A program made the translations under genes and the position numbers. Positions 12,549-23,606 of a DNA stretch of 64,000 nt are shown in pieces. The DNA lies in NCBI RefSeq assembly GCF_964275005.1, contig NC_092686.1, positions 18,304,547 to 18,368,546 of the forward strand, given 5' to 3'. The notes under the pieces are model-generated. The model saw nothing but the letters and a program-made list of their open reading frames with translations, did no database searches and was not told where the DNA came from. The DNA is from Diadema setosum. Taxonomy: Eukaryota > Echinodermata > Echinoidea > Diadematoida > Diadematidae. Positions within the stretch are counted from its first letter, which is position 1. Every line of letters begins with the position of its first letter.

Positions 12549-13109
12549 CTAGAATATGCCATTGGTGCGATAGAAAGAGTCCTTGACAATGCGAGAACGC
12601 CCAAATGAGGGGGCCTTGAATTCCTTCACAACGTCATCTAGTCTCCAACCATATTCCCAGGAGCTGGTAAGAGGAACTTCGTATTTGCACTCTGGTTTCT
12701 TCAGCTTCCGAATCTGCAGATAGGCATAGCGTCCAGTTCCCTCCTTGCTAAATCCTTCATACAATTGTGCACGCACCTTCGGAGTGGCGGGTCTCATCTC
12801 CACAAGAAGAGCATCAGGATTTTTTCCAGCCAGCTCTGCAAATTTCTGCTTAGATTCTTCCTGGGCTTTTGATACGTCAGTCTTTGCTGGTGCCTTCTTG
12901 GTTTTTAGTGCCTGCACAGGAATCAGCTTTACTTTGGGAACCATGTCCGGGCGCTTCTTTCGAGCGATAGCCGCCTGTCCGCCTTCGCGGGACTCCCTGG
13001 CAAACTCCTTGCTGTATTTCTCGTGCCATGCCAGGCGGGTGTAAGCCTCCTTGTGGATGGATTCAGTCCAGAAATTTTGTCGTTGGACATCAAATAATTC
13101 ACGCGGCAT
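12549..13109 (-). CDS. SPMIP1: Probable sperm microtubule inner protein 1 (SPMIP1/ATP6V1FNB-like), intronless
   Basis: A single open frame of 186 codons with codon use distinct from its flanks. It starts at ATG (MPRELFDVQRQNFWTESI) and ends with a Phe-rich tail (DSFYRTNGIF). Three blocks stand out: an N-terminal helix with QRQNFWTESIHKEAYTRLAWH (residues 9-29); a Lys/Ala-rich middle (about 50-95), probably disordered; and a C-terminal block MRPATPKVRAQLYEGFSKEG (about 105-124) followed by GRYAYLQIRK and SSWEYGW (about 149-155). From memory this pattern fits the ATP6V1FNB family, renamed SPMIP1, a filamentous protein in the lumen of sperm axonemal doublet microtubules. There is no signal peptide or membrane segment. 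Length is close to my memory of that family (about 170-190 residues). The gene has no intron although its neighbours have long ones. It could be another axonemal inner protein; the gene is more certain than the name. Confidence 0.7.
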   Translation of the reverse strand: MPRELFDVQRQNFWTESIHKEAYTRLAWHEKYSKEFARESREGGQAAIARKKRPDMVPKVKLIPVQALKTKKAPAKTDVSKAQEESKQKFAELAGKNPDALLVEMRPATPKVRAQLYEGFSKEGTGRYAYLQIRKLKKPECKYEVPLTSSWEYGWRLDDVVKEFKAPSFGRSRIVKDSFYRTNGIF

Positions 13110-15111
13110 CTTGAGAATATAAGACTATTTCAATGACTTGGGCCGAAGAAAAGTCAGGTTTCTTATCCTTTTCAGTTGAAGGATAACCAGGCACAAATAT
13201 TAACGGAAACCGCGGAATCCAGTTCCATCTACACAACTATGGCTGTATACCGTGTACGTTGTGATGTATGCTGATGCATGCGTACGTACGTGGGCCCACC
13301 CGTCGTACCCACACATACCGGCGCATGGCTGGAGGTATGTCAACAAGGGTGTCGTTATGGTTACAAGACTGGACAATGGCATGGCATGTACCATACAATC
13401 AATAGGGGAGCAATGTGAGTTTTATAGAATTAAACTTGCTTCATTCTAGTGATTTTCATTTAAAAAAAAAATTGTAATTACTTTAACTAGTCAATCAAAA
13501 AAACGTGTAAAAGTGTTGATGCTAGAATTGATGTGCAAAAAATATACATCTTTTCCTAGTATCAGTAGCAGACCCCATGAGGAGTGGATGAGACGCACTC
13601 AGCTCTATCTTGGCTGGTGATTGCCGTGCACCGTGATAGAGCTCTGCGATATATATACAGCTCTATGCCGTGCACACGGATACCAAAGACGCTAATCTTT
13701 GACGGATACCATCGTTGTATGAGGGAGGTGGCAGAGCCCCGCCTCCTGGTGGATGTCAACATGGTATCCAGACACAATGTTGTAACCCCTATTGAAATTA
13801 ATTTTTGATGGGTAGAGACGGGGAAGAGATCGTTTGAAATGAGTAGATAGGGCCCTATGGTGTACATGTATTTGTTTGTTAACAAATGTGGGGTTTTGTT
13901 GTTGTTTTTGTGGGGGGGATTTAGGGGTCTGTTTTGAGGGTTTTCAGTGCTTTTGAGGTAGTTCTCCACATATTTTTTTTTTTTTTTTTGCTTATTTTCA
14001 GTATGATAAGCCAGTTCGCAATCAGCTCATGTGCACATTGGTACAAATGAAATTTATGTTTTTCGTTTTTGTTAATAGTTTGGTTTGTTGTTGTTGTTTT
14101 TTTTTCTCAGTTGGGTAGGCACTTCATTCGTTTTCAATAAACTTGCCTATGTAGACCGGCTGACCAAAGGTCAGTCAATTTTATTGTTTTGTGTTGAATG
14201 CATTAAAACCATTTTCTATCAATGCTGCCAAATAACGGGCTTTCTGTCAGAGGATGTGCTAACAACCACAATTTATAAGGAATACATGAATAATTATTAT
14301 ACATCACGGATGCTTAATAACATGCCTGATTGTACAAATTACCTTTTCCTTCTCGTGCGCAAAGCGGAACTGTGATCAGACTTTAAATATCAAAGACTGC
14401 TTCATTTAGGTCTCTTTCAGAAGACAGAGGAATACGTTTTCCAGCCCAATTTCATCAGATTTGCATTCGATTTAATAGTGAGATCATTCAAGTTCGAGCG
14501 AATGTGAAGCTATGTCATTCAATTTGATTGCTTCAGCACTCTATTTCATGATATTTTTTTTTTTCACATGAATGTGCAAAAAAGTGAGTTCAATTTAAAA
14601 CTGCACAGGAAACGCATTCAAATTCGCATCAGCACCATAGCACCGCCATGTATTGATGAACGTTAACAAATTCATTAAAAGGCACTCATTTACAGTATTT
14701 TGAGCAGAGTGCTTTTCGTTACTGCATATGTTCTCTGTAGTAACTCATTTTATTCTGTTTGAACAAATGGTCAATCTTTGACTTTAATATACTCAAATTG
14801 TCATTTCCTTTGACAAACCGTCATCTGAAGCAACAACTTTCATAATTTACGCATATACATGCAACAACTTTCATGTATGCATGCATGTATATGAGTTCAT
14901 TTATACACGACCTTGGCGTACTGCTTGAGAATGGCCATGCATATAAAAAATAGCTTGAATATGGACAGAACTGTAGTAGCTGAAGCATTCGACAACCAGC
15001 AAATAGGCTTACTGTCGATACACTCGTGGGGGGGGGGGGGAGGGGCAGGTCTCTTCGGCTCGATCGAGTAACGTAATGTGTGCGATAGAGACGAGGAAGG
15101 TGAAAATTCGG
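13110..15111. other. Intergenic region upstream of the minus-strand gene
   Basis: The promoter and 5' UTR of the minus-strand gene should lie just above 13109 on this side; no TATA box or initiator could be assigned. The stretch 13200-13400 is richer in CpG than the rest. A poly(G) run sits at about 15029. No gene seen. Confidence 0.4.
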
Positions 15112-15386
15112 TTACAGCTCGTTATTCCAAAAGTTCGTTATTCCGAAGGCTCTTTATTCCTAAGATTCGTTATTCCGAAGGTTCATTGTTCCGAATTTCA
15201 TTTTCGGATTAACCGATCTTCGGAATAACGAACCTTCGGAATAACGCCACAAATTTTCGGATTAACGAACCCCTTTTCATTTTCGGATTAACGAACCTCT
15301 AGGTATAGGGAATTTGCGTGTTTCGGATTAACGACCCTTCGGAACAACGAACCTTGGGAATAGCGAACCTTCGGAATAACGAACAG
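15112..15386. repeat. Array of a 16-bp unit (TTCGTTATTCCGAAGG) in both orientations
   Basis: At least five degenerate units run in one orientation (15118-15195, e.g. TTCGTTATTCCGAAGG). The following units run in the opposite orientation (CCTTCGGAATAACGAA), alternating with ATTTTCGGATTAACGAACC variants. The two halves can pair over most of their length. There is no coding potential. Confidence 0.85.
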
Positions 15387-15609
15387 CACTCGAAAATTCA
15401 CCAAGCATGCCAAAGAGATAATGTAATTATGGATCTGGACGTGTACAAATTTGAGAAATAATATACCATTGTTGTTGACAATGAATAAAGTGAAACTGGA
15501 AGAAATAGAAAGAAGAGAAATACATAAAATATTTGTGAAATTATATTAGATGAAACTTTGAAATGTATAGATGAAATTATAGACCTATTAATCACATTAT
15601 CTTTTTCAC

Positions 15610-15925
15610 CCCCAAAATGAATCAACTTTAAAAGAAAGAGAAGAGTATTTCCTATGTACAGAACGATACAAAAATGACAAAAAATCAGGTAAGAAAAAGC
15701 CTATATTATGACATTTTGAAATTTCTTCTTTTTTCGGAAATCATTTCTTGACCAGTATATACGTATGAATATTCAAATCAGCAAGATGTCATGCTCTCAC
15801 AATTTTTTATTCATTTCGAATACAGAAATCTTTTCTTGACCAGTAAATATGAATATTCATATCGGCAATTTGATGATGTCATACTCTCACAATTTCTTAT
15901 TCATTTCGAATACAGAAATGACAAA
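15610..15925. repeat. Left arm of a divergent inverted-repeat pair (partner at 17460-17665)
   Basis: The reverse complement of about 15620-15800 matches 17464-17650 with many small gaps. Shared blocks in order are AATTGTGAG, GATATTCAT-like sequence, CTGGTCMAGAAATG, TTCAAAATGTCAT, ACCTGATT, TTTTTGTATCGTTCT and CTCTTTCTTTTRAAGTT. Within the left arm an 86-bp segment (with TTTCTTGACCAGTA and ATTCATTTCGAATACAGAAAT) is duplicated in tandem. Confidence 0.7.
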
Positions 15926-16024
15926 AACTCATATTTCAGGAGTATAAGTATAAAACTTGCCTTATAACCACCCAAAATAAAAAAAAAAAAAAGAACAGAT
16001 GTTAACTCTAATTACCCAATCTTG

Positions 16025-16182
16025 CAGGGGCGGATCCAGGAATTCCGCAAAGAGGGGGCGCCTTTTAATAAAGGGGATGCACGCCCCCCCCCCCTTCCAT
16101 TTTTTTTTTATATTTCTTTTGTCTTAACAAAAAAATTAATGGGGGGCCCGCACCCAGTGCGCCCCGCCTGGATCCGCCACTG
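16025..16182. mobile_element. 158-bp MITE with 5-bp target-site duplication (TCTTG)
   Basis: The ends are CAGGGGCGGATCCAGG and CCTGGATCCGCCACTG, inverted with two mismatches. TCTTG precedes the left end (16020-16024) and follows the right end (16183-16187) exactly. The interior is G-tract and C-tract rich and non-coding. CAGWGGCG termini are hAT-like, though hAT elements normally make 8-bp duplications. Confidence 0.85.
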
Positions 16183-17459
16183 TCTTGGTATTTTTTCAAT
16201 TTTTTTCAATTTCGATTTATTTTCATATTTCTCGATGAAAAAATACATCAAATATAACAAAATTAAATGAAGTACATGATATCAAGCTGGAGACATACAT
16301 AAAATATTGCAAATATATAAAACATATAGTGGTCGATCTATGAAGTTTTGAATCTGTGAATGAATGCTAAAGAAATATGAAGGAACCTACTTAAAAGCAA
16401 GCTTGTTGAGCGTAGGTCCCAGTTAAAATCGAGTTAAAGATTAAGATGGGGAGCACGGGTACAACAATGACCGAAACATAGAGAAAAAAAAAAGTACAAT
16501 TATACAGTTATATAGTAAATTCTTCTCTAATGCAGATTTGGGGTCGGATAAGCCACATGCTGTAGGCGGATGAACCATTGTCGTTCTGGCAATAATAACA
16601 ATATGACTCAATACATGATAACAATGATACGGTTAAAAAGTATTAGAGATTTATACATTGCGTGTATTATGGAGGGAACATATGCACCTGCAAATCCCCG
16701 CCCCCCCCCCCCCCAAAAAAAAAAAAGATAAGGTATGGGAACCAATGCTTTACACTTGTATTAACTAAAAATACAAATTTATCGAATTTCATATATAACG
16801 TTACATTTTTTCAAGATTTTTTTTAACATTATATTTTTAAGGAAAGATTGGAAATTATGTTACTGTCAGACTACAATCTGTGAACTTTGATTTTTGTTTT
16901 GTTTTGATCAGTTTGAACTGTGAATTAGTAGACTTAGAATTACAGTAAACAGAAAATACACAATGTTTCTATGCCTATACCATTTAATTTTATCTCCATC
17001 ATCTTCATCTTCATGATCACATTATTCCTATCATCATTGTACCTTTTTCATCATAATCATATATTATTATTATTTATACTTTTATTAGTATCTATCATGC
17101 ACTCGTATATGAAAATTTAATGCATTGTTATTATCATATTCAGATTTTTTTTTCTCCATTCTGCTAAAGGATACGTAGATAGGTTTCTTCGGCTGCCACA
17201 TGTTCAAGCATCCGCCCACAGTGGCAGTCCTTCTTCTGCATAATTTCCTAGGTAATTGTTTGCAAATTTGATAATGCTATATATTTTTGGCAATGGAGTC
17301 AATGTATAGGCCTACACATTTATCTTTTCTCCTTTGAATCATGTACATTGTAATCTGTATTTATGTTTTTAAGGTATTTCTGAAAAGAATTCTGATTCAT
17401 GGATGTAAAATTATGTTGAAGAAAATGCATCAAACAAAAAAAAAAACAAATAACATACA

Positions 17460-17665
17460 TTTATAGAAATTGTGAGGGTATGATATCATCAACTCGCTCA
17501 TTTGCATATTCATAAGGACTGGTCCAAGAAATGTAAAAAAAAAATTACAATTCAAAATGTCATTTTCTTCCTTATTTCTCACCTGATTGTTGTTATTTTT
17601 GTATCGTTCTATATATCATTTTCTCTTTCTTTTGAAGTTTATCTATACTTCTGGGATGGATTTCC
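17460..17665. repeat. Right arm of the divergent inverted-repeat pair
   Basis: Inverted partner of 15610-15925; the copies are about 1.5 kb apart. Either this is one large foldback element (about 2 kb with the intervening sequence) or two independent insertions of one family in opposite orientation. Confidence 0.65.
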
Positions 17666-19241
17666 TCTTTAAAAGTAGAAAATGGGAATTTTACATGTAT
17701 AAATGCAGTTTGAGTCTCATAAAATAGAGCTTATTTATGTTAATTGAATTCGAAAGTAAGACGAAGTTGTGTGCCTATAAAAGAAATTGAAATTGGTACT
17801 TGGAACGAAATTGAACGTTTACCCAGCCGGCGCGAAATGGATTGAAAGCAAACTTTGCGTTGTTAAATTGAATGAATTTCTCTCTTCCCATATAAATAGT
17901 TGAATGAAATGGAATCTAAAAGGAATGACATGAAACGAACTTGAATGAAACGGGAGAGTAGAGTATTGACGAAAATTGCTTTAATTTCAACGCCTTCCCT
18001 TTAATCCAATTGCAAATATATATGATGAAATTGGGGGTGAGGAACATAACCCTTACTGGGTCAGTAACAGGTAAATGAAATGGCATGCACTTTTCTTAAA
18101 AAAAAAAAACAACAAGAACGACCAAAACAACAAAAACAAAACTTCATGCGATTTCCGTGCAATTTTTCTTATCATTGTTTCATGCCTGTGATTTCACTAG
18201 TTGTCATCTTACGGTAGCGATGGCATCATTATAATGACCAAAAGGTAAGAATTATATTTAGAGACTGTCTCCAACTTAGCTGATATATTTTACCAGTCTT
18301 TCTCTATGTTAACTGAATTAACCTTATGTTCAGTAACATATTCCATTAGAGTAGGCCAACTAATCTCGAGTCTCTAATGCTCATTTTGTGGACTGCGCTT
18401 ATACATTTTATACATTTTATTAGCTATGTGAAACTAGTCAAGAAGGCATGATGCGCTCAAAATGAAGTCACTAGTTTCTTGATGAGAGCAGTGTGAGTAA
18501 AAAAAAAAAATAAGTTTGCACTCGGAAAATTGCAGTTTATTCTTAAAAAAAAAACCCCAACAACAATAGCTATGAGAACAAACGATTGATCATACATCGT
18601 CTGAAAAAATGTTTTATCCTGGATTATTTGGAATTATTCTTGTGTGGTATTGAAGTGCACGAGAGAGCGACTCTGAATTTAATGACATGTACTGCATATT
18701 GATGTTGGGTTGTTTTTTGTGGGGTTTTTTTTCCAGAAGTAAAATCACACACAAACACACACGCACACGCACACACATATGATATGTCATGCAGAGTTCT
18801 TATCCAAAAGGTGCTAAATCCATTGCACTAATGAAGGAGGAAAATGTTTTACATGCTTCTGAGTGTCTTGATGCATTGACTTTATAGTATGCGATTATAG
18901 CTATCATGAGTATCCCACTGTTGGATAAATAAAATGTGCTTCAGAAAAATCTATGTACATCTACATTGATTTTTAAAGAATATGTTTGTGGTTGTTGTTT
19001 TTTCTTAATCTTGTGAAGTATGCATCTTTTGGAAATTTCAGCAACAGTGCATGATGAACAACTTGTAAAAGTTGTGACCTTGTGTATCTTTTTTTTTTCT
19101 GGGATGTTTTGCTGATATCTATATTTCCTCCCGTTTCCTCCTGCTCTCCAAAGAGTTAATTTGCAGAGAAATTAAATATTCACAGCATCAGGTAATAGTG
19201 GTTCATCTGAAAAGCTGCAAAAGCAGGAAATCTAGCCAGCC
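17666..19241. other. Intergenic, no gene seen
   Basis: AT-rich with purine-rich stretches (many GAAATTGAA and GAATGAAA words at 17750-17960) and an AC-rich microsatellite at about 18745-18778. No open frame with coding character. Confidence 0.45.
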
Positions 19242-19336
19242 TGGGCCCCGTCTTATAATAAAGCCTTCAAATCAATCACAAGTCCCCAAATCAACCGCTA
19301 CTTGCATTGCAGCTCACAAGAAACTTGCATTGCAGC

Positions 19337-22300
19337 CAACGGCGTAAATCCATACTGAGGAGTGGGGGGGGGGGGGGGGATGGTCACCATCGCCACGATT
19401 ACAAGCCCATAACCGGACCGGCGCAGCCTTTTTTTAGGGGGGGGGGGTGGGGGTGGGGGGAGAAGCTTTGTGCTCCCCTCCTCCCCCCCCCCCCCCCACA
19501 CACACACACTTTACAGGGATCGGATGCCCCGCTCTTTTACATGAAATATAAAGTGGGAGAAAAGTGGCAGCAACAACATAAAGACTTTTTGTTCTTGTTG
19601 CTTTTTTTTTTTTTGCTTTTTTTTTGGAAATATCTGTGAGAGGGAGCGGAACGACCGAACGGGGGAAGGGTGTGTATGGGGGGGGGGGGGGGGGTATCCC
19701 TCTCCCACACGAGGAAGATTTTGCATTTTCAGACCTGAAATTCAGCGATCTGGTGCTCACTTGTGGTGAAAATTTTCTTTTCTTTTCTTTAAAAAAACAA
19801 TGTGAAAATGAAATATTCACAATATATTATTGAATGACAAAATCGTGGCATTTCAGCTCTTGCTGTGCGACATCACTGTGAAGGCTTCCTAAATAATGGG
19901 GCCTATCATCGACGTAGACAGGATTTGATCTTAGGAGGAGCGGTTATGACTTGTGAGGGAACGAATCAAGCGAGGGGGGAGGGTAGGGGGGTTTCCCCCT
20001 CCTACGGTGAAATCTCTTTGCGTTGAAAATTTTGACATTTTCAGTCCAAAAACTGCCGTTTGTAGCTATATTCTTCGCTTTGGAAATTAAGGGGGGGGGG
20101 GCACACCAGCCGCAACTGCTGTCAATCACTGGCAGCATCATCATGAGAATGGCATAGCGATTAAATGCGAGCGAGCGGAGCGAGCGAGCATGAAAATTTT
20201 AACATTTTACAGTCTAAAACTGCCGTTTGTAGCTATACTTTTTCGCTTTGGACATTAAGGGGGGCCGCATCAGGCGCAACTGCTGGCAATTACTGTGCAG
20301 CAACATCAGGAGAATGGCATAGCAGTTAAATGCGAGCGAGCTTGAAAATTTTGACATTTTACAGTCCAAAGACTGCCGTTTGTGGCTGTATTTTTTCGCT
20401 TTGGAAATTATGGGGGCACACCGGGCGCAACTGCCGGCAATCGGGCAGCAACATCAGAATGGCATAACGATTAAATGCGAGTGAGAGAAGCGAGTGAGCT
20501 TGAAAATTTTGATACTTTACAGTCCCACATGTCCTTTGTGGCTCTACTAGTATTTTTTCGCTTTGGAAATTAAGGGGGGGGGGCGCACCGGGCGAAAACT
20601 GCTGTCAATCACTGGCAGCAACATCAGGAGAATGGCATAGCGATTAAATGCGAGCGAGCGGAGCGAGCGAGCATGAAAATTTTAACATTTTACAGTCTAA
20701 AACTGCCGTTTGTAGCTATACTTTTTCGCTTTGGACATTAAGGGGGGCCGCATCAGGCGCAACTGCTGGCAATTACTGTGCAGCAACATCAGAAGACTGG
20801 CATAGCAGTTAAATGCGAGCGAGCTTGAAAATTTTGACATTTTACAGTCCAAAGACTGCCGTTTGTGGCTGTATTTTTTCGCTTTGGAAATTATGGGGGC
20901 ACACCGGGCGCAACTGCCGGCAATCGGGCAGCAACATCAGAATGGCATAACGATTAAATGCGAGTGAGAGAAGCGAGTGAGCTTGAAAATTTTGATACTT
21001 TACAGTCCCACATGTCCTTTGTGGCTCTACTAGTATTTTTTCGCTTTGGAAATTAAGGGGGGGGGGCGCACCGGGCGAAAACTGCTGGCAATTACTGGCA
21101 GCAACATCAGGAGAATGGCATAATGATTAAATGCGAGCGAGCGAAGCGAATGAGCTTGAAAATTTTGACATTTTCCAGTCCCAAAAACTGTCGTTTGTGG
21201 CTGTATTTTTCGCTTTGGAAATTAAGGGGGCGCACCGGGCAAAAACTGTTGGCAATTACTGATGGCAGCAACATCAGGAGAATGGCATAATGATTAAATG
21301 CGAGCGAGCTTCAAAATTTTGACATTTGACAGTCCAAAAACTGCCGTTTGTAGCTATAGTCTATATTTTTCGCTTTGGAAATTAAGGGGGCGCACCGGGC
21401 GAAAACTGCTGGCAATCATAGCAGCAACATCAGGAGAATGGAATAATAATTAAATGCGAGCGAGCGAAGCGAGCGAGCTTCAAAAATTTGACATTTTACA
21501 ATCCCCAAACTGCCGTTTGTAGGTATATTTTTCGCTTTGGAAATTAAGGGGGGGGCGCGCACCTGCTCACAATCACTGGCAGCAACATCAGGAGAATGGC
21601 ATAGCGATTAAATGCGAGCGAGCGGAGCGAGCGAGCTTGAAAAATTTGACATTTTACAGTCTAAAAACTGCCGTTTGTAGCTATACTTTTTCGCTTTGGA
21701 AATTTAGGGGGCACACCGAGTGCAACTGCCGGCAATTACTGGCAGCAACATCAGGAGAATGGCATAGTGGTTAAATGCGAGCGAGCGGAGCGAGCGAGCT
21801 TGAAAATTTTGACATTTTACAGTCCAAAGACTGCCGTTTGTGGCTGTATTTTTCGCTTTGGAAATTAAGGGGGCACACCGGGCGCAACTGCCGGCAATTA
21901 CTGGCAGCAACATCAGGAGAATGGCATACTGATTAAATGCTTGCGAGCGAAGCGAGTGAGCTTGAAAATGTTGACATTTTCCAGTCCTAAAAACTGTCGT
22001 TTGTAGCTATATTTTCGCTTTGGAAATTAAGGGGGGCGCACCGGGTGCACCTGCTGTCAATCACTGGCAGCAACATCAGGAGAATGGCATAGTGGTTAAA
22101 TGCGAGCGAGCGGAGCGAGCGAGCTTTAAAATTTTAACATTTTACACTCCAAAAACTGCCGTTTGTAGCTATATTTTTCGCTTTTGTTTGTCCCACTTTT
22201 ATTTGAGAACCATCCCCCCCCCCATCGACGCCTCTATACATATTAGGTTGCTTTTGTTAAGTGAAAGATCTGCTGCACACTCTTTGATAAATTAGGGAAT

Positions 22301-23071
22301 ATACGTCTATGTCAAAAGTGTACAAAGTTTATCCCTTATCCTGTATAGCGGACCTTTTGCATGTTCATAATGCAATACAACGATCTGGTGCATTATAGTT
22401 CTGGCGATATTTGGACAATTTTCCATTTAGAAAGTTCGAGATTTGTCCTCATCTCGGGAATTGCTTGGGGGATAAATGATTTGTCTGTCTAAACACTTCC
22501 TTTGGGGCGGGGCAAATGCCCCTTTGCCCCCCATAGATTCGACGTCCCTGATCTTCCCTTGGTATGCCCATAGATGTATCCTGACTGAGTCATCAGTCAC
22601 TGTCGTTTCTCAGGAATGATTCAGGAAATGGAGGGGATTCAATTATGGCGATAAAGTTGTTGTTATTGTTTGTTTCTATGTTTTCGTACATATTTTGCAG
22701 ATGGTCCCCAGTTACTCGCGTCATAGCATGTTTACATGAAGACCTATACTATTTGACGTTGTCAACGCCTGAGCCATACCTTACAGTGTATGTCGATGTT
22801 ACTTTCTTCGCGAGCGAGCGAAGCGAGCGAGCGCTTGAGAAAATTATACATTTTCCTACAAGATAGAATACTGTTCAGCTCTGTTACCTGTCTGAAGGCC
22901 GGCGTACAAACGTCATGCAATATGCCAAAATTGATACAATCACATTTCTGCTTCCTCCATTTTTTCCCCTCAAAATTCAGGGGGGGATGATTGTACAGGC
23001 CATCCCCCCTCCTCCATTTCAGGGGGGGATATATCCCCCCCCCATCCCCCCCCCCGGGATTTACGCCCATG
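19337..23071. mobile_element. hAT-like 3.7-kb non-autonomous element with perfect 8-bp target-site duplication (ATTGCAGC)
   Basis: The left terminus is CAACGGCGTAAATCC and the right terminus is GGATTTACGCCCATG; they are inverted except for two bases near the end. ATTGCAGC occurs directly before the left end (19329-19336) and directly after the right end (23072-23079). Eight-base duplications and CA...TG ends fit the hAT superfamily. No transposase frame is visible. The ends are loaded with G or C homopolymers, and most of the interior is a tandem satellite. The duplication is intact, so the insertion is fairly young or at least not rearranged. Confidence 0.85.
19985..22190. repeat. Satellite array, about 13 units of about 163 bp
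   Basis: The word TTAAATGCGAG recurs at about 20161, 20327, 20470, 20644, 20810, 20958, 21127, 21292, 21451, 21609, 21771, 21934 and 22097 (mean spacing about 161 bp, range 143-174). Each unit has, in order, a GAGCGAGCG/AGCGAGCGAG motif, AAAATTTTGACATTTTACAG, ACTGCCGTTTGT, TTTTTCGCTTTGGAAATTA, a G-tract, GCACCGGGCGCAACTGC, CAATTACTGGCAGCAACATC and AGAATGGCAT. A degenerate first unit starts near 19985. There is no open frame. Confidence 0.93.
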
Positions 23072-23135
23072 ATTGCAGCTCACAAGAAACTTGTGATTGA
23101 TTTCTATCACAAGTCTTTATAAGACAGGCCCCTGG

Positions 23136-23522
23136 TCTCACTCTGGGCAGTGTTCGGGGTCAATTGCGGTCACGCATCATGCACACGGATTTGGATCCTG
23201 CTGAATTATTACGGATCTAGCGCCTTTTCGGAACAAAACTCATTTTCTTCGCCTGATTTCTCAATTTTCTCGTAACAATTTCAATTCTATGAAGAGTTTC
23301 TTGTATAATAATGTTAAAAGTCAATACATTTCTGTCAAAAGGTCGGCAACTGAGCATTCATCCGTGAAGGGTATAAGATACGCCAAGAATCAACAACATC
23401 ATCATGACAACCCTGTCTCTTTTCAGTACATGATCGAGTCTTGAGCGTAGGCTAATAATATTGATGACGTCATCATCTTCCACCCTCCGCCTCCACACCA
23501 TCACAAATTCAGAGCGGACACC
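23136..23522. promoter_or_regulatory. Probable promoter / 5' UTR region of FBXL5
   Basis: This is the sequence immediately upstream of the FBXL5 start codon. It holds a TGACGTCA core (CRE-like, about 23464-23471) and a C-rich run (CCACCCTCCGCCTCCAC) about 45 bp before the ATG. No TATA box is evident. The transcription start is not fixed, and an upstream non-coding exon cannot be excluded. Confidence 0.4.
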
Positions 23523-23606
23523 ATGGCTCCTGCGCCAGCCGAAATTGATGTTTTTTCTGGTCCTCATAGTCGTATGAAACGGCTTGTACAGTTGTATTCA
23601 GACAAG
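23523..23606 (+). CDS. FBXL5: FBXL5 exon 1 (coding part)
   Basis: Codes residues 1-28 ([20 protein letters not shown]...). H15 is the first iron ligand of the hemerythrin fold. The start context is ACCATGG. The donor is GTAGGC, phase 0. Confidence 0.95.

Larger units (their letters stand above)
19242..23135. mobile_element. Outer MITE interrupted by a 3.7-kb insertion
   Basis: The left end (19242 on) reads GGGCCCCGTCTTATAATAAA, then AATCAATCACAAGT. The right end is the reverse complement: CTTGTGATTGATTT, then CTTTATAAGACAGGCCCC to 23135. The native interior contains tandem copies of a short unit with ATTGCAGCTCACAAGAAAC, seen at about 19306-19336 and 23072-23093. The large insertion lies inside that unit. 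Confidence 0.82.

Noticed and set aside
19298..19833. Several Gly/Pro-rich frames
   Set aside because: They arise from poly(G) and poly(C) runs at the end of the hAT-like element.
19985..22190. CRISPR-like array
   Set aside because: Units of about 163 bp are repeats throughout with no unique spacers, in a eukaryotic transposon context.
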